From Rhodococcus sp. IEGM 1381 (GTDB lineage: Bacteria > Actinomycetota > Actinomycetes > Mycobacteriales > Mycobacteriaceae), in the NCBI RefSeq assembly GCF_030056795.1, contig NZ_JASHKQ010000018.1, forward strand, positions 18,505 through 82,504: DNA of 64,000 bases, given 5' to 3'. The position numbers and the translations under genes were made by a program. Numbering within the stretch: position 1 is the stretch's first letter; each line of letters begins with the position of its first letter. A model generated the notes under the pieces. It did not search any database, was not told where the DNA came from, and saw only the letters and a list, made by a program, of their open reading frames with translations. Positions 30,811-39,903 of the stretch are shown in pieces.

Positions 30811-32130
30811 GTGACTGTTTCTCTCGGCGACGACGCCCCCGTATCGGCCCAACTTTTCGCTCGCGCGAGCACGGTGATTCCCGGTGGCGTCAACTCGCCG
30901 GTGCGGGCCTTCGCATCTGTCGGCGGGACCCCACGGTTCATCACGCAGGCCAGCGGATACACGATGATCGACGCCGACGGGAAGTCCTACGTCGACCTCA
31001 TCTCGTCCTGGGGCCCGATGATCCACGGGCACGCTCACCCGGCCATCGTCGAAGCCGTCCAGAAGGCCGCGGCAACCGGCCTGTCGTTCGGCGCACCCAC
31101 CGAGCGTGAAATCGAACTCGCCGAAGAAATTGTCCGTCGAGTCGGCCCCGTCGACCAGGTTCGCCTTGTGAATTCGGGCACAGAGGCCACCATGAGCGCG
31201 GTGCGTCTGGCTCGCGGATTCACCGGCCGCACCAAGATCCTGAAGTTCTCCGGCTGCTACCACGGCCACGTCGATGCGCTGCTCGCCGACGCAGGTTCAG
31301 GTCTGGCCACCTTCGGACTCCCGACATCTCCGGGAGTCACCGGTGCTCAGGCGTCGGACACCATCGTCGTTCCCTACAACGACCTCGCCGCTGTTTCCGC
31401 CGCGTTCGAGGCCAACTCCGGCCAGATCGCCTGCATCATCACCGAGGCCGCCGCAGGCAACATGGGCGCGATCGCCCCGGTCACCGGCTTCAACGAGGGA
31501 CTGCGCCGTCTTGCGACCGAGCACGGCGCGCTGCTGATCATGGATGAGGTGATGACCGGGTTCCGCGTCAGCGCCGCCGGTTGGTACGGCATCGACGGTG
31601 TCGCAGGCGACCTGTACACCTTCGGCAAGGTCATGTCCGGTGGACTGCCCGCTGCCGCATTCGGTGGCCGAGCAGACATCATGGCCTACCTCGCGCCGGC
31701 CGGGCCGGTGTACCAGGCGGGCACGCTCAGCGGTAACCCCGTGGCCGTCGCAGCCGGTCTGATGAGCCTGCAACTGGCCGACGCAGCCGTCTACGAGAAG
31801 TTGCAGGCAAACTCGCAACGGCTCGGAACGTTGCTCGGCGATGCCCTCACCGCCGAAGGCGTCACCCATCAGGTGCAGTTCGCGGGCAGTATGGTGAGTG
31901 TGTTCTTCGCCGATGGACCCGTCACCGATTACGCGCAGGCCAAAGCCGCGCAGACATGGCGATACCCGGCGTTCTTCCACGCTTTCCTCTCGCGCGGTGT
32001 CTATCCGCCGCCGAGCGCATTCGAGGCCTGGTTCGTCTCCGCAGCCCTCGACGACGACGCGTTCTCGATCATCGCCGACGCGGCCCCGGCCGCCGCGAAG
32101 GCCGCCGCAGCTGCTGCAGCACCACTGTGA
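30811..32130 (+). CDS. hemL: Glutamate-1-semialdehyde 2,1-aminomutase
   Basis: A 439-residue PLP enzyme that turns glutamate-1-semialdehyde, the HemA product, into 5-aminolevulinate. Blocks include IPGGVNSPVRAFASVGG, NSGTEATMSAVRLAR, LIMDEVMTGFR and the PLP lysine in YTFGKVMSGGLPAAAFGG. The alanine-rich tail is typical. GGAAG lies just before the GTG. It leads the cytochrome c maturation genes, the order seen at Rv0524-Rv0529. Confidence 0.96.
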   Translation: MTVSLGDDAPVSAQLFARASTVIPGGVNSPVRAFASVGGTPRFITQASGYTMIDADGKSYVDLISSWGPMIHGHAHPAIVEAVQKAAATGLSFGAPTEREIELAEEIVRRVGPVDQVRLVNSGTEATMSAVRLARGFTGRTKILKFSGCYHGHVDALLADAGSGLATFGLPTSPGVTGAQASDTIVVPYNDLAAVSAAFEANSGQIACIITEAAAGNMGAIAPVTGFNEGLRRLATEHGALLIMDEVMTGFRVSAAGWYGIDGVAGDLYTFGKVMSGGLPAAAFGGRADIMAYLAPAGPVYQAGTLSGNPVAVAAGLMSLQLADAAVYEKLQANSQRLGTLLGDALTAEGVTHQVQFAGSMVSVFFADGPVTDYAQAKAAQTWRYPAFFHAFLSRGVYPPPSAFEAWFVSAALDDDAFSIIADAAPAAAKAAAAAAAPL

Positions 32131-32181
32131 TGTCTACACAGAAGTGATCACCATCCGACTAACGAGAAACAGGACCCCGAC

Positions 32182-32844
32182 GTGACCGAGGCCCCCGCAA
32201 CACATCCGCACTCGACGACGCGCACGATCGTGCACGTCCTCCGGCACGGCGAGGTGCACAACCCCAAGGGCATCCTCTACGGACGGCTGCCGGGCTTCAA
32301 GCTGTCGGTGACAGGCCAGTCGCAGGCCAAGTCGGTGGCGGATGCGCTCGCCGGTCACGACATCACTCACGTCGTCGCATCTCCGCTCCTGCGTGCTCAG
32401 GAGACCGCGGCTCCCATCGCAGCCGCGCACGGACTGACGATCGTCGAAGACGAGAACCTGATCGAAGCGGGAAACGAGTTCGAGGGACTGCGCGTGGCAG
32501 TGGGCGACGGCGCACTGCGGCGGCCACGACACTGGTGGAAATTGCGCGATCCGTTCACCCCGTCCTGGGGCGAGCCGTACCTGCAGATTGCGCACCGCAT
32601 GCTCGCCGCCGTCAACGCTGCCCGCGTCGCGGCCGTCGGACACGAGGCCGTCTGCGTCAGCCACCAACTCCCGGTGTGGACGCTTCGCCGCTTCCTGCAG
32701 GGCGACCGGCTCTGGCACGACCCGCGCAATCGCCAGTGCGGACTCGCGTCGCTGACGTCGCTGGTCTACGAGGGCGATCAGCTCGTCGACCTCGTCTACT
32801 CCGAGCCAGCGGGAGCGTCCGACCCGAGGATCTCCGGTGCGTAG
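32182..32844 (+). CDS. Histidine phosphatase (phosphoglycerate mutase-like)
   Basis: A 220-residue member of the histidine phosphatase superfamily. The phosphorylated histidine is in VLRHGEVHNP (Arg-His-Gly). The second histidine is in CVSHQLPVWTLRRF, and SPLLRAQETA supplies another active-site arginine. Position corresponds to Rv0525. The substrate is unknown, and glycolytic mutase activity is unlikely. It overlaps the thioredoxin-like gene by eight bases, suggesting cotranscription with the cytochrome c genes. Confidence 0.87.
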   Translation: MTEAPATHPHSTTRTIVHVLRHGEVHNPKGILYGRLPGFKLSVTGQSQAKSVADALAGHDITHVVASPLLRAQETAAPIAAAHGLTIVEDENLIEAGNEFEGLRVAVGDGALRRPRHWWKLRDPFTPSWGEPYLQIAHRMLAAVNAARVAAVGHEAVCVSHQLPVWTLRRFLQGDRLWHDPRNRQCGLASLTSLVYEGDQLVDLVYSEPAGASDPRISGA

Positions 32845-33427
32845 GTTTCTGCTCGCCGTTGCCGCTGTGGCCCTCGTTGCCGGTTGTTCGACCGGCACCG
32901 ACGCGGTTGCTCAGGGCGGTACCTTCCAGTTCGTCTCGCCGGGCGGCAAGACCGACATCTTCTACGATCCGCCGTCCGACCGCGGTGCCCTCGGCGAACT
33001 GTCCGGGCCCGACCTGATGACCGAGGGCAGGACGACCTCGCTGTCGGATTACGACGGTGACGTCGTCGTACTCAACGTCTGGGGGCAGTGGTGCGGTCCG
33101 TGCCGCGGTGAAGCCGACGATCTCGAGAAGGTCTACGAGGCCACCAAGTCCTCTGGCGTCGAATTTCTCGGGATCAACGTGCGCGACGAATCACAAACCG
33201 CCGCACAGGACTTCGTCGTCAGCAACAACGTCACCTACTCCTCGATCTACGACCCGCCGATGCGCACCCTGACCGCGCTCGGCGGCGTTCCCACCTCCGT
33301 CATTCCGACGACCATCGTGCTCGACCGACAGCACCGCGTCGCCGCAGTATTCCTGCGTGAACTGCTCGCCGAGGATCTGCAGCCCGTCGTCGAACGGATA
33401 GCAGCCGAGGAGCCAGTGCAGCCGTGA
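32837..33427 (+). CDS. TlpA-like thioredoxin lipoprotein (Rv0526-like)
   Basis: A 196-residue exported protein with a signal peptide and lipobox (VALVAGCSTG, Cys about 17). A TlpA/ResA-like thioredoxin domain follows, with the active-site motif WCGPC in NVWGQWCGPCRGEAD. The cis-Pro region is GVPTSVIPTTIVLD. It should reduce apocytochrome c heme-binding cysteines on the outer face, taking electrons from CcdA. GTG overlaps the previous gene, and the stop overlaps ccdA. Confidence 0.9.
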   Translation: MRRFLLAVAAVALVAGCSTGTDAVAQGGTFQFVSPGGKTDIFYDPPSDRGALGELSGPDLMTEGRTTSLSDYDGDVVVLNVWGQWCGPCRGEADDLEKVYEATKSSGVEFLGINVRDESQTAAQDFVVSNNVTYSSIYDPPMRTLTALGGVPTSVIPTTIVLDRQHRVAAVFLRELLAEDLQPVVERIAAEEPVQP

Positions 33428-34242
33428 ACGTGACATTTCTGGCCGGGATAGGCGCGAGTTTTCAGGAAGCTGCGGCCTCAGGGCCGCTGTTCCTGGCCCT
33501 CGGAGCCTGCGTCCTGGCCGGGCTCGTCTCTTTCGCCTCGCCGTGCGTCGTACCGCTGGTGCCGGGTTATCTGTCGTATCTCGCCGGCGTCGTCGGAGCG
33601 GACGCTCCGGCCGTCAGCGCCGACGAGGCCGCCGTCAAGACCAAGGTGCGCAGCGGTCGAGTGCGCGTGGCCGGGGCAGCGGGCCTGTTCGTACTCGGCT
33701 TCACCGTGGTGTTCGTTCTTGCGACCGCATCGGTGTTCGGGGCGATTTCGGTGCTGGCGATCAACCGTGAGCTGCTCATGCGCATCGGCGGCGTCGTCAC
33801 CATCGCCATGGGTCTGGTGTTCGTCGGACTTATCCCTGCTTTGCAGCGTGATGTGCGCTTCGAGCCGAAGCAGATCGGTTCACTGGCCGGAGCTCCGTTG
33901 CTCGGCGGCGTGTTTGCACTCGGGTGGACCCCGTGCCTCGGGCCCACACTCGCAGGCGTCATCTCGCTCGCCGCAGGCACCGACGGTGCGACGGCAGCGC
34001 GCGGCGTCACCCTCATCGTGGCCTACTGCCTCGGTCTGGGATTGCCGTTCGTGATCCTCGCGTTCGGTTCGGTCAGCGCGCTGCGAGGCGTCGGCTGGCT
34101 GCGTACACACGCACGACAGATACAGGTGTTCGGCGGAATCATGTTGATAGCGGTAGGAATTGCACTGGTCACCGGTGCCTGGGATCAGTTCGTCGGTTGG
34201 GTACGCGACGCCTTCGTCTCCGATGTGGTGTTGCCGATATGA
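33424..34242 (+). CDS. ccdA: CcdA-type thiol:disulfide electron transporter
   Basis: A 272-residue membrane protein with six predicted helices that carries electrons across the membrane to the TlpA-like thioredoxin. The redox cysteines are in SFASPCVVPLVPGYLSYLAG and GWTPCLGPTLAG, the two conserved Pro-Cys sites. It overlaps both neighbours by four bases (ATGA-type). Part of the system II (Ccs) cytochrome c maturation set. Confidence 0.94.
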   Translation: MNVTFLAGIGASFQEAAASGPLFLALGACVLAGLVSFASPCVVPLVPGYLSYLAGVVGADAPAVSADEAAVKTKVRSGRVRVAGAAGLFVLGFTVVFVLATASVFGAISVLAINRELLMRIGGVVTIAMGLVFVGLIPALQRDVRFEPKQIGSLAGAPLLGGVFALGWTPCLGPTLAGVISLAAGTDGATAARGVTLIVAYCLGLGLPFVILAFGSVSALRGVGWLRTHARQIQVFGGIMLIAVGIALVTGAWDQFVGWVRDAFVSDVVLPI

Positions 34243-35858
34243 CCGCTGATACCGAAGAGCGCACCGAGGCGTCGCCACCCCACAAGCAGTCGGTGCTGGG
34301 CGGGGGAGTGGCCCTGATTCGCAACACCTGGCGCGGGCTGACCAGCATGCGAACCGCGCTGGTGCTGCTGTTCCTGCTGGCATTCGCCGCGGTGCCCGGT
34401 GCCCTGGTGCCGCAACGCAGCCTCAACGCGGGCAAGGTCGACGAGTACATCGCCAACCGTCCGACCCTCGGCCCGATCATGGACAAGTTCGAGCTGTTCG
34501 ACGTGTTCGGCAGCTTCTGGTTCACCGCGATCTACGCACTGTTGTTCGTCTCGTTGATCGGCTGCATCCTGCCGCGCTGCATCGAGCACGCAAAGCAGTT
34601 GCGTACAAAGCCTGTTCGCGCGCCCCGCAATCTCTCGCGGCTGCCGCACCACAGTCGGTACGACATCGACGGAACCCCCGAGGACATTGCCGGAGAGGTG
34701 CGTGCTCAGCTTCGCGGTTGGCGCGTGGCCCAGCGATCCGAGGACAACGGGACGGTGACGCTCTCGGCCGAGAAGGGGTACGTCCGTGAACTCGGCAACC
34801 TCGTGTTCCACCTCTCCCTCGTCGGGCTGTTGGCCGCGATCGCCATGGGCAAACTGCTCGGCTACGAGGGCAACCGCATCGTGATCGCCGACGACGGCCC
34901 CGGGTTCTGCACCTCGACCCCCGCGAACTACGACTCGTTCCGCGCAGGCAATCTCGTCGACGGCACCGACCTCGAGCCACTGTGCGTGCGCGTCAAGGAC
35001 TTTCAGGCCGACTACCTCGACAACGGCCAGGCCGAGATGTTCACTTCCAACATCGAATACCAGGCCGGCGACGACCTGACGAACAACGTGTGGCGCGACG
35101 ATCAGCTGAAGGTAAACGATCCGCTTCGCGTCGCGGGAGACCGCGTCTACCTGCAAGGCCACGGCTACGCACCGACCTTCACCGTGACGTTCCCGAACGG
35201 TGAGACCCGCACCGACACCATTCAGTGGCAACCGACGGACGCGACGACCTTCCTCTCCAGCGGAGTGCTGCGCGTCGACCCGCCCGGTGGGTTGTACCCC
35301 GACCCGTTGGACCGTCGGAAGAATCAGATTGCGATCGAAGGACTGTTCGCGCCGACTGCGTCGTTGCAGGGGGCCCTGCTGTCGTCGAGCTTCCCTGCGA
35401 TGAACGATCCCGCCGTCGCCATCGACATCTACAAGGGCGACACCGGACTGGACACCGGGCTGCCGCAGTCCATCTTCTCGCTCGATCAGGAAATGGTGGC
35501 TCAGGGCAGGCTCGTCAAGCAGGACCGCGTCAACCTGAAGCCGGGTGAATCGGCGACGCTGAGCGACGGCACCATCGTCACGTTCGACGGGGCCGAGGAA
35601 TTCGTCAACCTCCAGGTCTCGCACGATCCCGCCCAGACCTGGGTACTGATATTCGCGATCACCATGATGGGCGGGCTGCTGGTCTCACTGGTGATCAAGC
35701 GTCGCAGAATCTGGGTCCGACTCACCGCCGAGGGTGAGTCACGACGTACTGTAGTAGAACTCGGCGGACTTGCACGCACCGATCAGGCGGGGTGGGGCGA
35801 AGAGTTCGACCGCCTGTGCACCCGCCTGCTCGGCGACACCTCGAAACAGGAGAACTGA
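34239..35858 (+). CDS. resB: Cytochrome c biogenesis protein ResB (Ccs1)
   Basis: A 539-residue membrane protein, the ResB half of the system II cytochrome c synthase. Three helices lie near the N-terminus (around TALVLLFLLAFAAVPGALVP, FWFTAIYALLFVSLIGCILP and LVFHLSLVGLLAAIAMG). A large external domain follows, then a final helix (WVLIFAITMMGGLLVSLVI). Together with CcsB it exports heme and attaches it to CXXCH apoproteins. Start ATG 34239 overlaps the ccdA stop. The longer upstream frame is not used. Confidence 0.93.
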   Translation: MTADTEERTEASPPHKQSVLGGGVALIRNTWRGLTSMRTALVLLFLLAFAAVPGALVPQRSLNAGKVDEYIANRPTLGPIMDKFELFDVFGSFWFTAIYALLFVSLIGCILPRCIEHAKQLRTKPVRAPRNLSRLPHHSRYDIDGTPEDIAGEVRAQLRGWRVAQRSEDNGTVTLSAEKGYVRELGNLVFHLSLVGLLAAIAMGKLLGYEGNRIVIADDGPGFCTSTPANYDSFRAGNLVDGTDLEPLCVRVKDFQADYLDNGQAEMFTSNIEYQAGDDLTNNVWRDDQLKVNDPLRVAGDRVYLQGHGYAPTFTVTFPNGETRTDTIQWQPTDATTFLSSGVLRVDPPGGLYPDPLDRRKNQIAIEGLFAPTASLQGALLSSSFPAMNDPAVAIDIYKGDTGLDTGLPQSIFSLDQEMVAQGRLVKQDRVNLKPGESATLSDGTIVTFDGAEEFVNLQVSHDPAQTWVLIFAITMMGGLLVSLVIKRRRIWVRLTAEGESRRTVVELGGLARTDQAGWGEEFDRLCTRLLGDTSKQEN

Positions 35859-35861
35859 CCG

Positions 35862-36827
35862 ATGCCGATCAACGAGACACTCTCGCAGTACAGCGACTGG
35901 TCGTTCGAATCAGCGTTCACCATCTACGTGCTCGCATTCGTCCTACTCATCGCCCAGTACGCCTCCGCCAAGGCGACCGCCGCGCAGGCGAAAGAACTCG
36001 TCGGTGCCGGTGCGCCGGTGGCCCAGTCCCGACCGGGACTGGTTGTCGAAGCCCCGAAACGACCGCTCTCCGACCGCCTCGCAAGCATGGGTTTCGCGCT
36101 GCTCGCGCCGGCCCTCGCACTGCACGTCCTCGCGGTGGTGCTGCGCGGATTCGCCACGCACCGTTTCCCGCTCGGCAACATGTACGAGTTCGTCACCATG
36201 GCGACCGCGGCCGCGGCCCTGACCTCGGTCATCGCCCTGCGTAAGAAGACGATGCGTCCGATGCTCGTGTTCGTGCTCGCACCGATCATCGTGCTGATGT
36301 TCTTCGCCGCCACCAAGCTCTACGCCGACGCCGCCCCGGTCGTCCCGGCACTGCGCTCGTACTGGCTGCCCATCCACGTCACCATCGTCAGCGTCGGCAG
36401 CGGCATCCTTCTGGTCTCCGGTGTGGCAAGCCTGCTGTTCCTGCTGCGCATCAAGCAGCCCCTCGGCGAGGAAAGCGTCGGGTTTTGGGGCAAATTCGCG
36501 TCCAAGCTGCCCGACGCCCAGGCCCTCGACCGACTCGCATACAAGACGACCATCGTCGCCTTCCCGCTCTTCGGTGCAGGCGTCATCCTCGGTGCGATCT
36601 GGGCCGAGGCCGCATGGGGACGCTTCTGGGGCTGGGACCCCAAAGAAACGATGTCGTTCATAACCTGGATCATCTACGCCGCCTACCTGCACGCCCGCGC
36701 CACCTCCGGCTGGCGCAACACCCGCGCCGCGTGGATCAACGTCGCCGGATTCACCGCCATGCTGTTCAACCTCTTCATCATCAACATGGTGGTCTCGGGA
36801 CTGCACAGCTATGCGGGCCTGAACTAG
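35862..36827 (+). CDS. ccsB: Cytochrome c biogenesis protein CcsB (ResC), heme channel
   Basis: A 321-residue membrane protein with about eight helices. The periplasmic-facing heme-handling WWD motif is WGRFWGWDPKETMSFITW. The conserved heme-ligand histidines are in RGFATHRFPLGN, LPIHVTIVSVG and VSGLHSYAG. It partners ResB. It begins three bases after the resB stop. Position corresponds to Rv0529. The operon from hemL appears to end here, before a strong hairpin. Confidence 0.95.
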   Translation: MPINETLSQYSDWSFESAFTIYVLAFVLLIAQYASAKATAAQAKELVGAGAPVAQSRPGLVVEAPKRPLSDRLASMGFALLAPALALHVLAVVLRGFATHRFPLGNMYEFVTMATAAAALTSVIALRKKTMRPMLVFVLAPIIVLMFFAATKLYADAAPVVPALRSYWLPIHVTIVSVGSGILLVSGVASLLFLLRIKQPLGEESVGFWGKFASKLPDAQALDRLAYKTTIVAFPLFGAGVILGAIWAEAAWGRFWGWDPKETMSFITWIIYAAYLHARATSGWRNTRAAWINVAGFTAMLFNLFIINMVVSGLHSYAGLN

Positions 36828-36865
36828 CAGTCGGCCGCTGCGCAGGCCGCTCAGCTGGTAGCGTC

Positions 36866-36903
36866 CGATCCGGCTCGATGGGGGAGACATCCGAGCCGGA
36901 TCG
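36866..36903 (+). terminator. Hairpin after the cytochrome c maturation operon
   Basis: CGATCCGGCTCG (36866-36877) pairs with CGAGCCGGATCG (36892-36903) over 12 bp. ATG/CAT can extend the stem inward past a one-base bulge, leaving a loop with GGGGAG. It starts 39 bases after the ccsB stop and 35 bases before the next ATG. It is either the operon terminator or a leader structure of the ATPase gene. Confidence 0.72.
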
Positions 36904-36937
36904 AAGGATGTAGGACGCGAACTGGGGGGAATCGGTC

Positions 36938-38791
36938 ATGGCCGATCGGCACGAGAACAACTGGCAACCTGTCCGACCATTGGACGACGACCTGCCGGAC
37001 GACCGAGCTCCGGAGCCGGCGGTGAACCCCGAATCGAGAACCGACTCGCCCGCGGCCGCCGTCGAAACCACATCCGGATCCGACGCGAAGCCCGCGGTTC
37101 GACGGGAACCGTTCCGCTCGACCCCCATCACCATGCCGCCCGAGAGCGCGGACAACCCACCGGTAGCGCCACACGAGGCCAAGCCCACGCCTATTCCGCC
37201 GCCGGTCACCGCGGAATCTGCGGTTGTGTCGAAAGATGCTTCCGAGCAGACCGAAATCGGTAAAGAAGCCGAGAGCGGGATAAACACTGGGGCCGACGGA
37301 CCTGATGCGGCTGTGGGTTCTGTTGAAGCGGTGGTGCTGGGCGAAGAGGTGGACAAAACCACCGCGAGCGGGACATGGACAAACCAGCCCAAGACTCCCG
37401 TAGCTTTCCCTGAGCAGGCGACTCCTGCGGTGCAGAGTGCCGTGGCTCCAGCGCCCGAGGCGAAGCCGATCCAGAATCCGCCTATGCCGCCGGTGCCATC
37501 AGGGCCACCGCCACCTCAGCAGTGGATGCCACAGAATTATGGAGCGCCGCAGAACAATTGGGTGCCGCAGAACAATTGGGCTCCGCCGAACAACTGGGCT
37601 CCGCACCAGGGCCCGGGCGGGCCGCAGGGGCAGGTGGTGCCTCACGGCCAGGGTGGGTCGCAGGGTGAATGGAGTCCACAGAATCAGTGGCCAGCTCAGG
37701 CCGGTCAGTGGCCACAACTTCCGCAACCGCAACGCATCGCACCGCTCCATCCCCAGCAGCAGCACGGCGATGTCGACGCGCCGCTTCTGATTCCCCACAC
37801 AGCGGCGATCGGTCAGAGTCTCTCGGGTGATCGGCCCATTCTGCAGCCGGTCTCCTCGCGCGATCTCGGCAACTCGTTGCTCGTTCGATCGGCGAATGTG
37901 CCACCGGTTTCCGGATGGCGTCGGGCGCTGTATGTAATGTCCGGCGGCCGAATCGATGTTGGTAACAGCGCCGCCCAGCAGCGCCGGCTCGAGCTGACCG
38001 CACAGGTGGATCGGACGCTCGTGGGGTGCTATCGCGTCGCGGTGCTCTCACTGAAGGGCGGAGTCGGCAAGACGACGACCACCGCGACGCTGGGGTCGAC
38101 GTTCGCCGACATCCGAGGTGATCGAGTGATCGCGATCGATGCGAACCCCGACCGCGGAACACTGGGGCAGAAGGTTCCTTGCGAAACGACTGCAACCGTT
38201 CGAAACTTGTTGCGTGACATAGATTCTCTGGATCGCTACAGCGATGTCCGTGCCTACACGTCGCAGAATGCCAACCGCTTGGAGGTGTTGGCGTCCGACT
38301 CGGATCCGGCAGCGTCGGAGGCGTTCAGCGGCGAAGACTACGACCGCGCGGTCGACATGTTGGAGAAGTTCTACAGCATCGTGATCACGGATTGTGGAAC
38401 CGGTTTGATGCATTCGGCCATGGAAAGCATCCTCGAAGGCACCGATACTCTCGTGGTCGTCAGCTCGGCGTCGGTGGACGGTGCACGGAGCGCCTCGGCG
38501 ACGTTGGACTGGCTCGATGCTCACGGGTATCGCGCATTGGTGGCCACGTCGGTGGCCGTGGTCAACGGCGTTCGGCCCAGAGCGGGAAAAGTAGACTTAC
38601 AGAAGGTCATCGAGCACTTCGAGCAGCGCTGCGCTCATGTACGGACGATTCCGTTCGACCCGCATCTCGAGGAGGGCGCAGAGATCGAGCTGGATCGTCT
38701 CCGTGGACGCACCCGCACCGCGCTGCTGGAAGTGGCGGCAGCGGTAGCGGCCGGATTTCCGGACTCGCCCACCGCTTCTCGCCCCGATTGA
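36938..38791 (+). CDS. EspI-like MinD/ParA ATPase with a Pro/Gln-rich N-terminal half
   Basis: A 617-residue cytoplasmic protein. Residues 1-260 are disordered and Pro/Glu/Gln-rich, with NNW-containing repeats (APQNNWVPQNNWAPPNNWAP area, about 205-222). Residues 360-600 form a MinD-type ATPase with the deviant Walker A motif SLKGGVGKTTTT, then DANPDRGTL and ITDCGTGL. This plan matches EspI (Rv3876) of the ESX secretion systems, but no secretion genes flank it. It may be an orphan relative of the Rv0530 position gene. GGGGGGA precedes the ATG. Confidence 0.8.
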   Translation: MADRHENNWQPVRPLDDDLPDDRAPEPAVNPESRTDSPAAAVETTSGSDAKPAVRREPFRSTPITMPPESADNPPVAPHEAKPTPIPPPVTAESAVVSKDASEQTEIGKEAESGINTGADGPDAAVGSVEAVVLGEEVDKTTASGTWTNQPKTPVAFPEQATPAVQSAVAPAPEAKPIQNPPMPPVPSGPPPPQQWMPQNYGAPQNNWVPQNNWAPPNNWAPHQGPGGPQGQVVPHGQGGSQGEWSPQNQWPAQAGQWPQLPQPQRIAPLHPQQQHGDVDAPLLIPHTAAIGQSLSGDRPILQPVSSRDLGNSLLVRSANVPPVSGWRRALYVMSGGRIDVGNSAAQQRRLELTAQVDRTLVGCYRVAVLSLKGGVGKTTTTATLGSTFADIRGDRVIAIDANPDRGTLGQKVPCETTATVRNLLRDIDSLDRYSDVRAYTSQNANRLEVLASDSDPAASEAFSGEDYDRAVDMLEKFYSIVITDCGTGLMHSAMESILEGTDTLVVVSSASVDGARSASATLDWLDAHGYRALVATSVAVVNGVRPRAGKVDLQKVIEHFEQRCAHVRTIPFDPHLEEGAEIELDRLRGRTRTALLEVAAAVAAGFPDSPTASRPD

Positions 38792-38805
38792 AAGCTGCCG
38801 AACCC

Positions 38806-39003
38806 CTACTCGGTCGGTTCGGTGCCGGCCTCGGTTCCGTCTTTCCCACCGCGGCGAGCTTCACGATTGATTCGCCACAGAAAATCGGGATCGTCATCCG
38901 GTCCGACTGTGCGGGTCGGTGCAGCACCTGCGCTCGGCCCGAAAGCCTTCCAGAACAGAACCACCACTGCCACCAAGCCGATCAACGCCAATATATAAAT
39001 CAC
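38806..39003 (-). CDS. Small single-helix membrane protein (65 residues)
   Basis: A 65-residue protein beginning VIYILALIGLVAVVVLFWKAF, a single membrane helix. A polar, acidic then basic tail follows (TVGPDDDPDFLWRINREARRGG). GGAGG lies 6-7 bases before the GTG at 39003, which decides the start. The longer upstream frame lacks such a site. Convergent with the ATPase gene, 14 bases apart. Function unknown. Confidence 0.7.
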   Translation of the reverse strand: MIYILALIGLVAVVVLFWKAFGPSAGAAPTRTVGPDDDPDFLWRINREARRGGKDGTEAGTEPTE

Positions 39004-39045
39004 GACGCACCTCCTACTACGAGGGTAGCCGCGATGCAACAACCT

Positions 39046-39104
39046 CCGCACCCGTCGAGCGTCGAAGATTCCTGAGAATGTTCGATGAGTTCGTACGGGT
39101 GCGG
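39046..39104 (-). terminator. Composite two-stem hairpin after bldC
   Basis: The outer stem CCGCACCCGT (39046-39055) pairs perfectly with ACGGGTGCGG (39095-39104). Inside, TCGAA-G-ATTC (39062-39071) pairs with GAAT-G-TTCGA (39076-39085) with one G-G mismatch and a CTGA loop. The 59-base structure lies just after the bldC stop on the minus strand and most likely ends that transcript. Confidence 0.6.
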
Positions 39105-39135
39105 ATTCTGCGCGTACTTGGGTACCGCGTCCGAA

Positions 39136-39351
39136 TCAGTGGTGTGCGCCGGCTTCGGTCGTCAGCGAGGTCAGCAACTGCATTACCTCGGTCTCACGGA
39201 ATCGACGGTGTCCACCGGGAGTGCGGAGCGATCCGAGGCGTCCGGCGTGTGCCCAGCGAGTCACAGTCTTGGGGTCGACGTGAAAAAGCGCGGCTACCTG
39301 ACCCGGCGTGAGCAGTGAGTCCTGAGCCTTGTGGAATGTGGGTGCGCTCAT
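39136..39351 (-). CDS. bldC: BldC-family DNA-binding protein
   Basis: A 71-residue MerR-like winged helix-turn-helix protein closely resembling BldC, the developmental regulator of Streptomyces. The core reads LLTPGQVAALFHVDPKTVTR, then WAHAGRLGSLRTPGGHRRF. BldC binds direct repeats in head-to-tail arrays and represses or activates many promoters. GGAGGA is 8 bases before the ATG at 39351. The organism is not known to sporulate, so the role is general regulation, exact targets unknown. Confidence 0.92.
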   Translation of the reverse strand: MSAPTFHKAQDSLLTPGQVAALFHVDPKTVTRWAHAGRLGSLRTPGGHRRFRETEVMQLLTSLTTEAGAHH

Positions 39352-39549
39352 CTGTCGTGTCCTCCTACGATGCGGTTCGGTGCATTTGCGTCGAACCGGA
39401 GATATCGGTCTGCTGCGTTCGGAACCCATGGTTGCACTCGAACCCCTAGGTACTCGACTGATACAAGGTTGGTAAAGGGGAGGTAATGGACAAATCGGTC
39501 ACTGCGGGGGCGGGTCGGAATGCCCGGCGAGCCCGGTAACCTGGAAGGC

Positions 39550-39903
39550 GTGAGTGAAGCGACGAATGCCGACAGCAGCAAACCGACCAGCGGAAATGCC
39601 GTGCCAGGTAGGTCGGCCAAGAAGTCCCTCGCCGTGAACCTCGGCGTCTACACCTTCGCGCGACTGGCCCTCGTCATCCTGATCGCTGCGGTCATCGTCG
39701 GAGTCGGTTTACTGTTCGGTGTCGAGGTTCCGGTACTCGTCGCCGCGATTTTCGCAGTGCTGATCTCGTTGCCGTTGTCGCTGCTCCTGTTCAAGAAGAT
39801 GCGGATCCGCGTCAACGAATCCATCGCAGCAGTCGACGAGGACCGGCGCACCGCGCGTGCGGACCTGCAGTTGAAACTGCGCGGTGAAGACGGCAAGAAA
39901 TGA
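39550..39903 (+). CDS. DUF4229-like small membrane protein
   Basis: A 117-residue protein with a Ser/Thr-rich N-terminus, two membrane helices (around LALVILIAAVIVGVGLLFGV and PVLVAAIFAVLISLPLSLLLF) and a basic C-terminal tail. This fits the actinobacterial DUF4229 family. Start GTG 39550 is chosen over ATG 39520 because TAACCT (39537-39542) lies 7 bases before the GTG, the leaderless pattern. It overlaps the next gene by four bases. Role unknown. Confidence 0.75.
   Translation: MSEATNADSSKPTSGNAVPGRSAKKSLAVNLGVYTFARLALVILIAAVIVGVGLLFGVEVPVLVAAIFAVLISLPLSLLLFKKMRIRVNESIAAVDEDRRTARADLQLKLRGEDGKK

Noticed and set aside
39486..39539. 17-codon frame with a G-rich ribosome-binding site between bldC and the DUF4229-like gene
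   Set aside because: The GGGAGG is only about 2 bases from the ATG, and the leaderless promoter for the next gene overlaps its end. A leader peptide is possible but unsupported.
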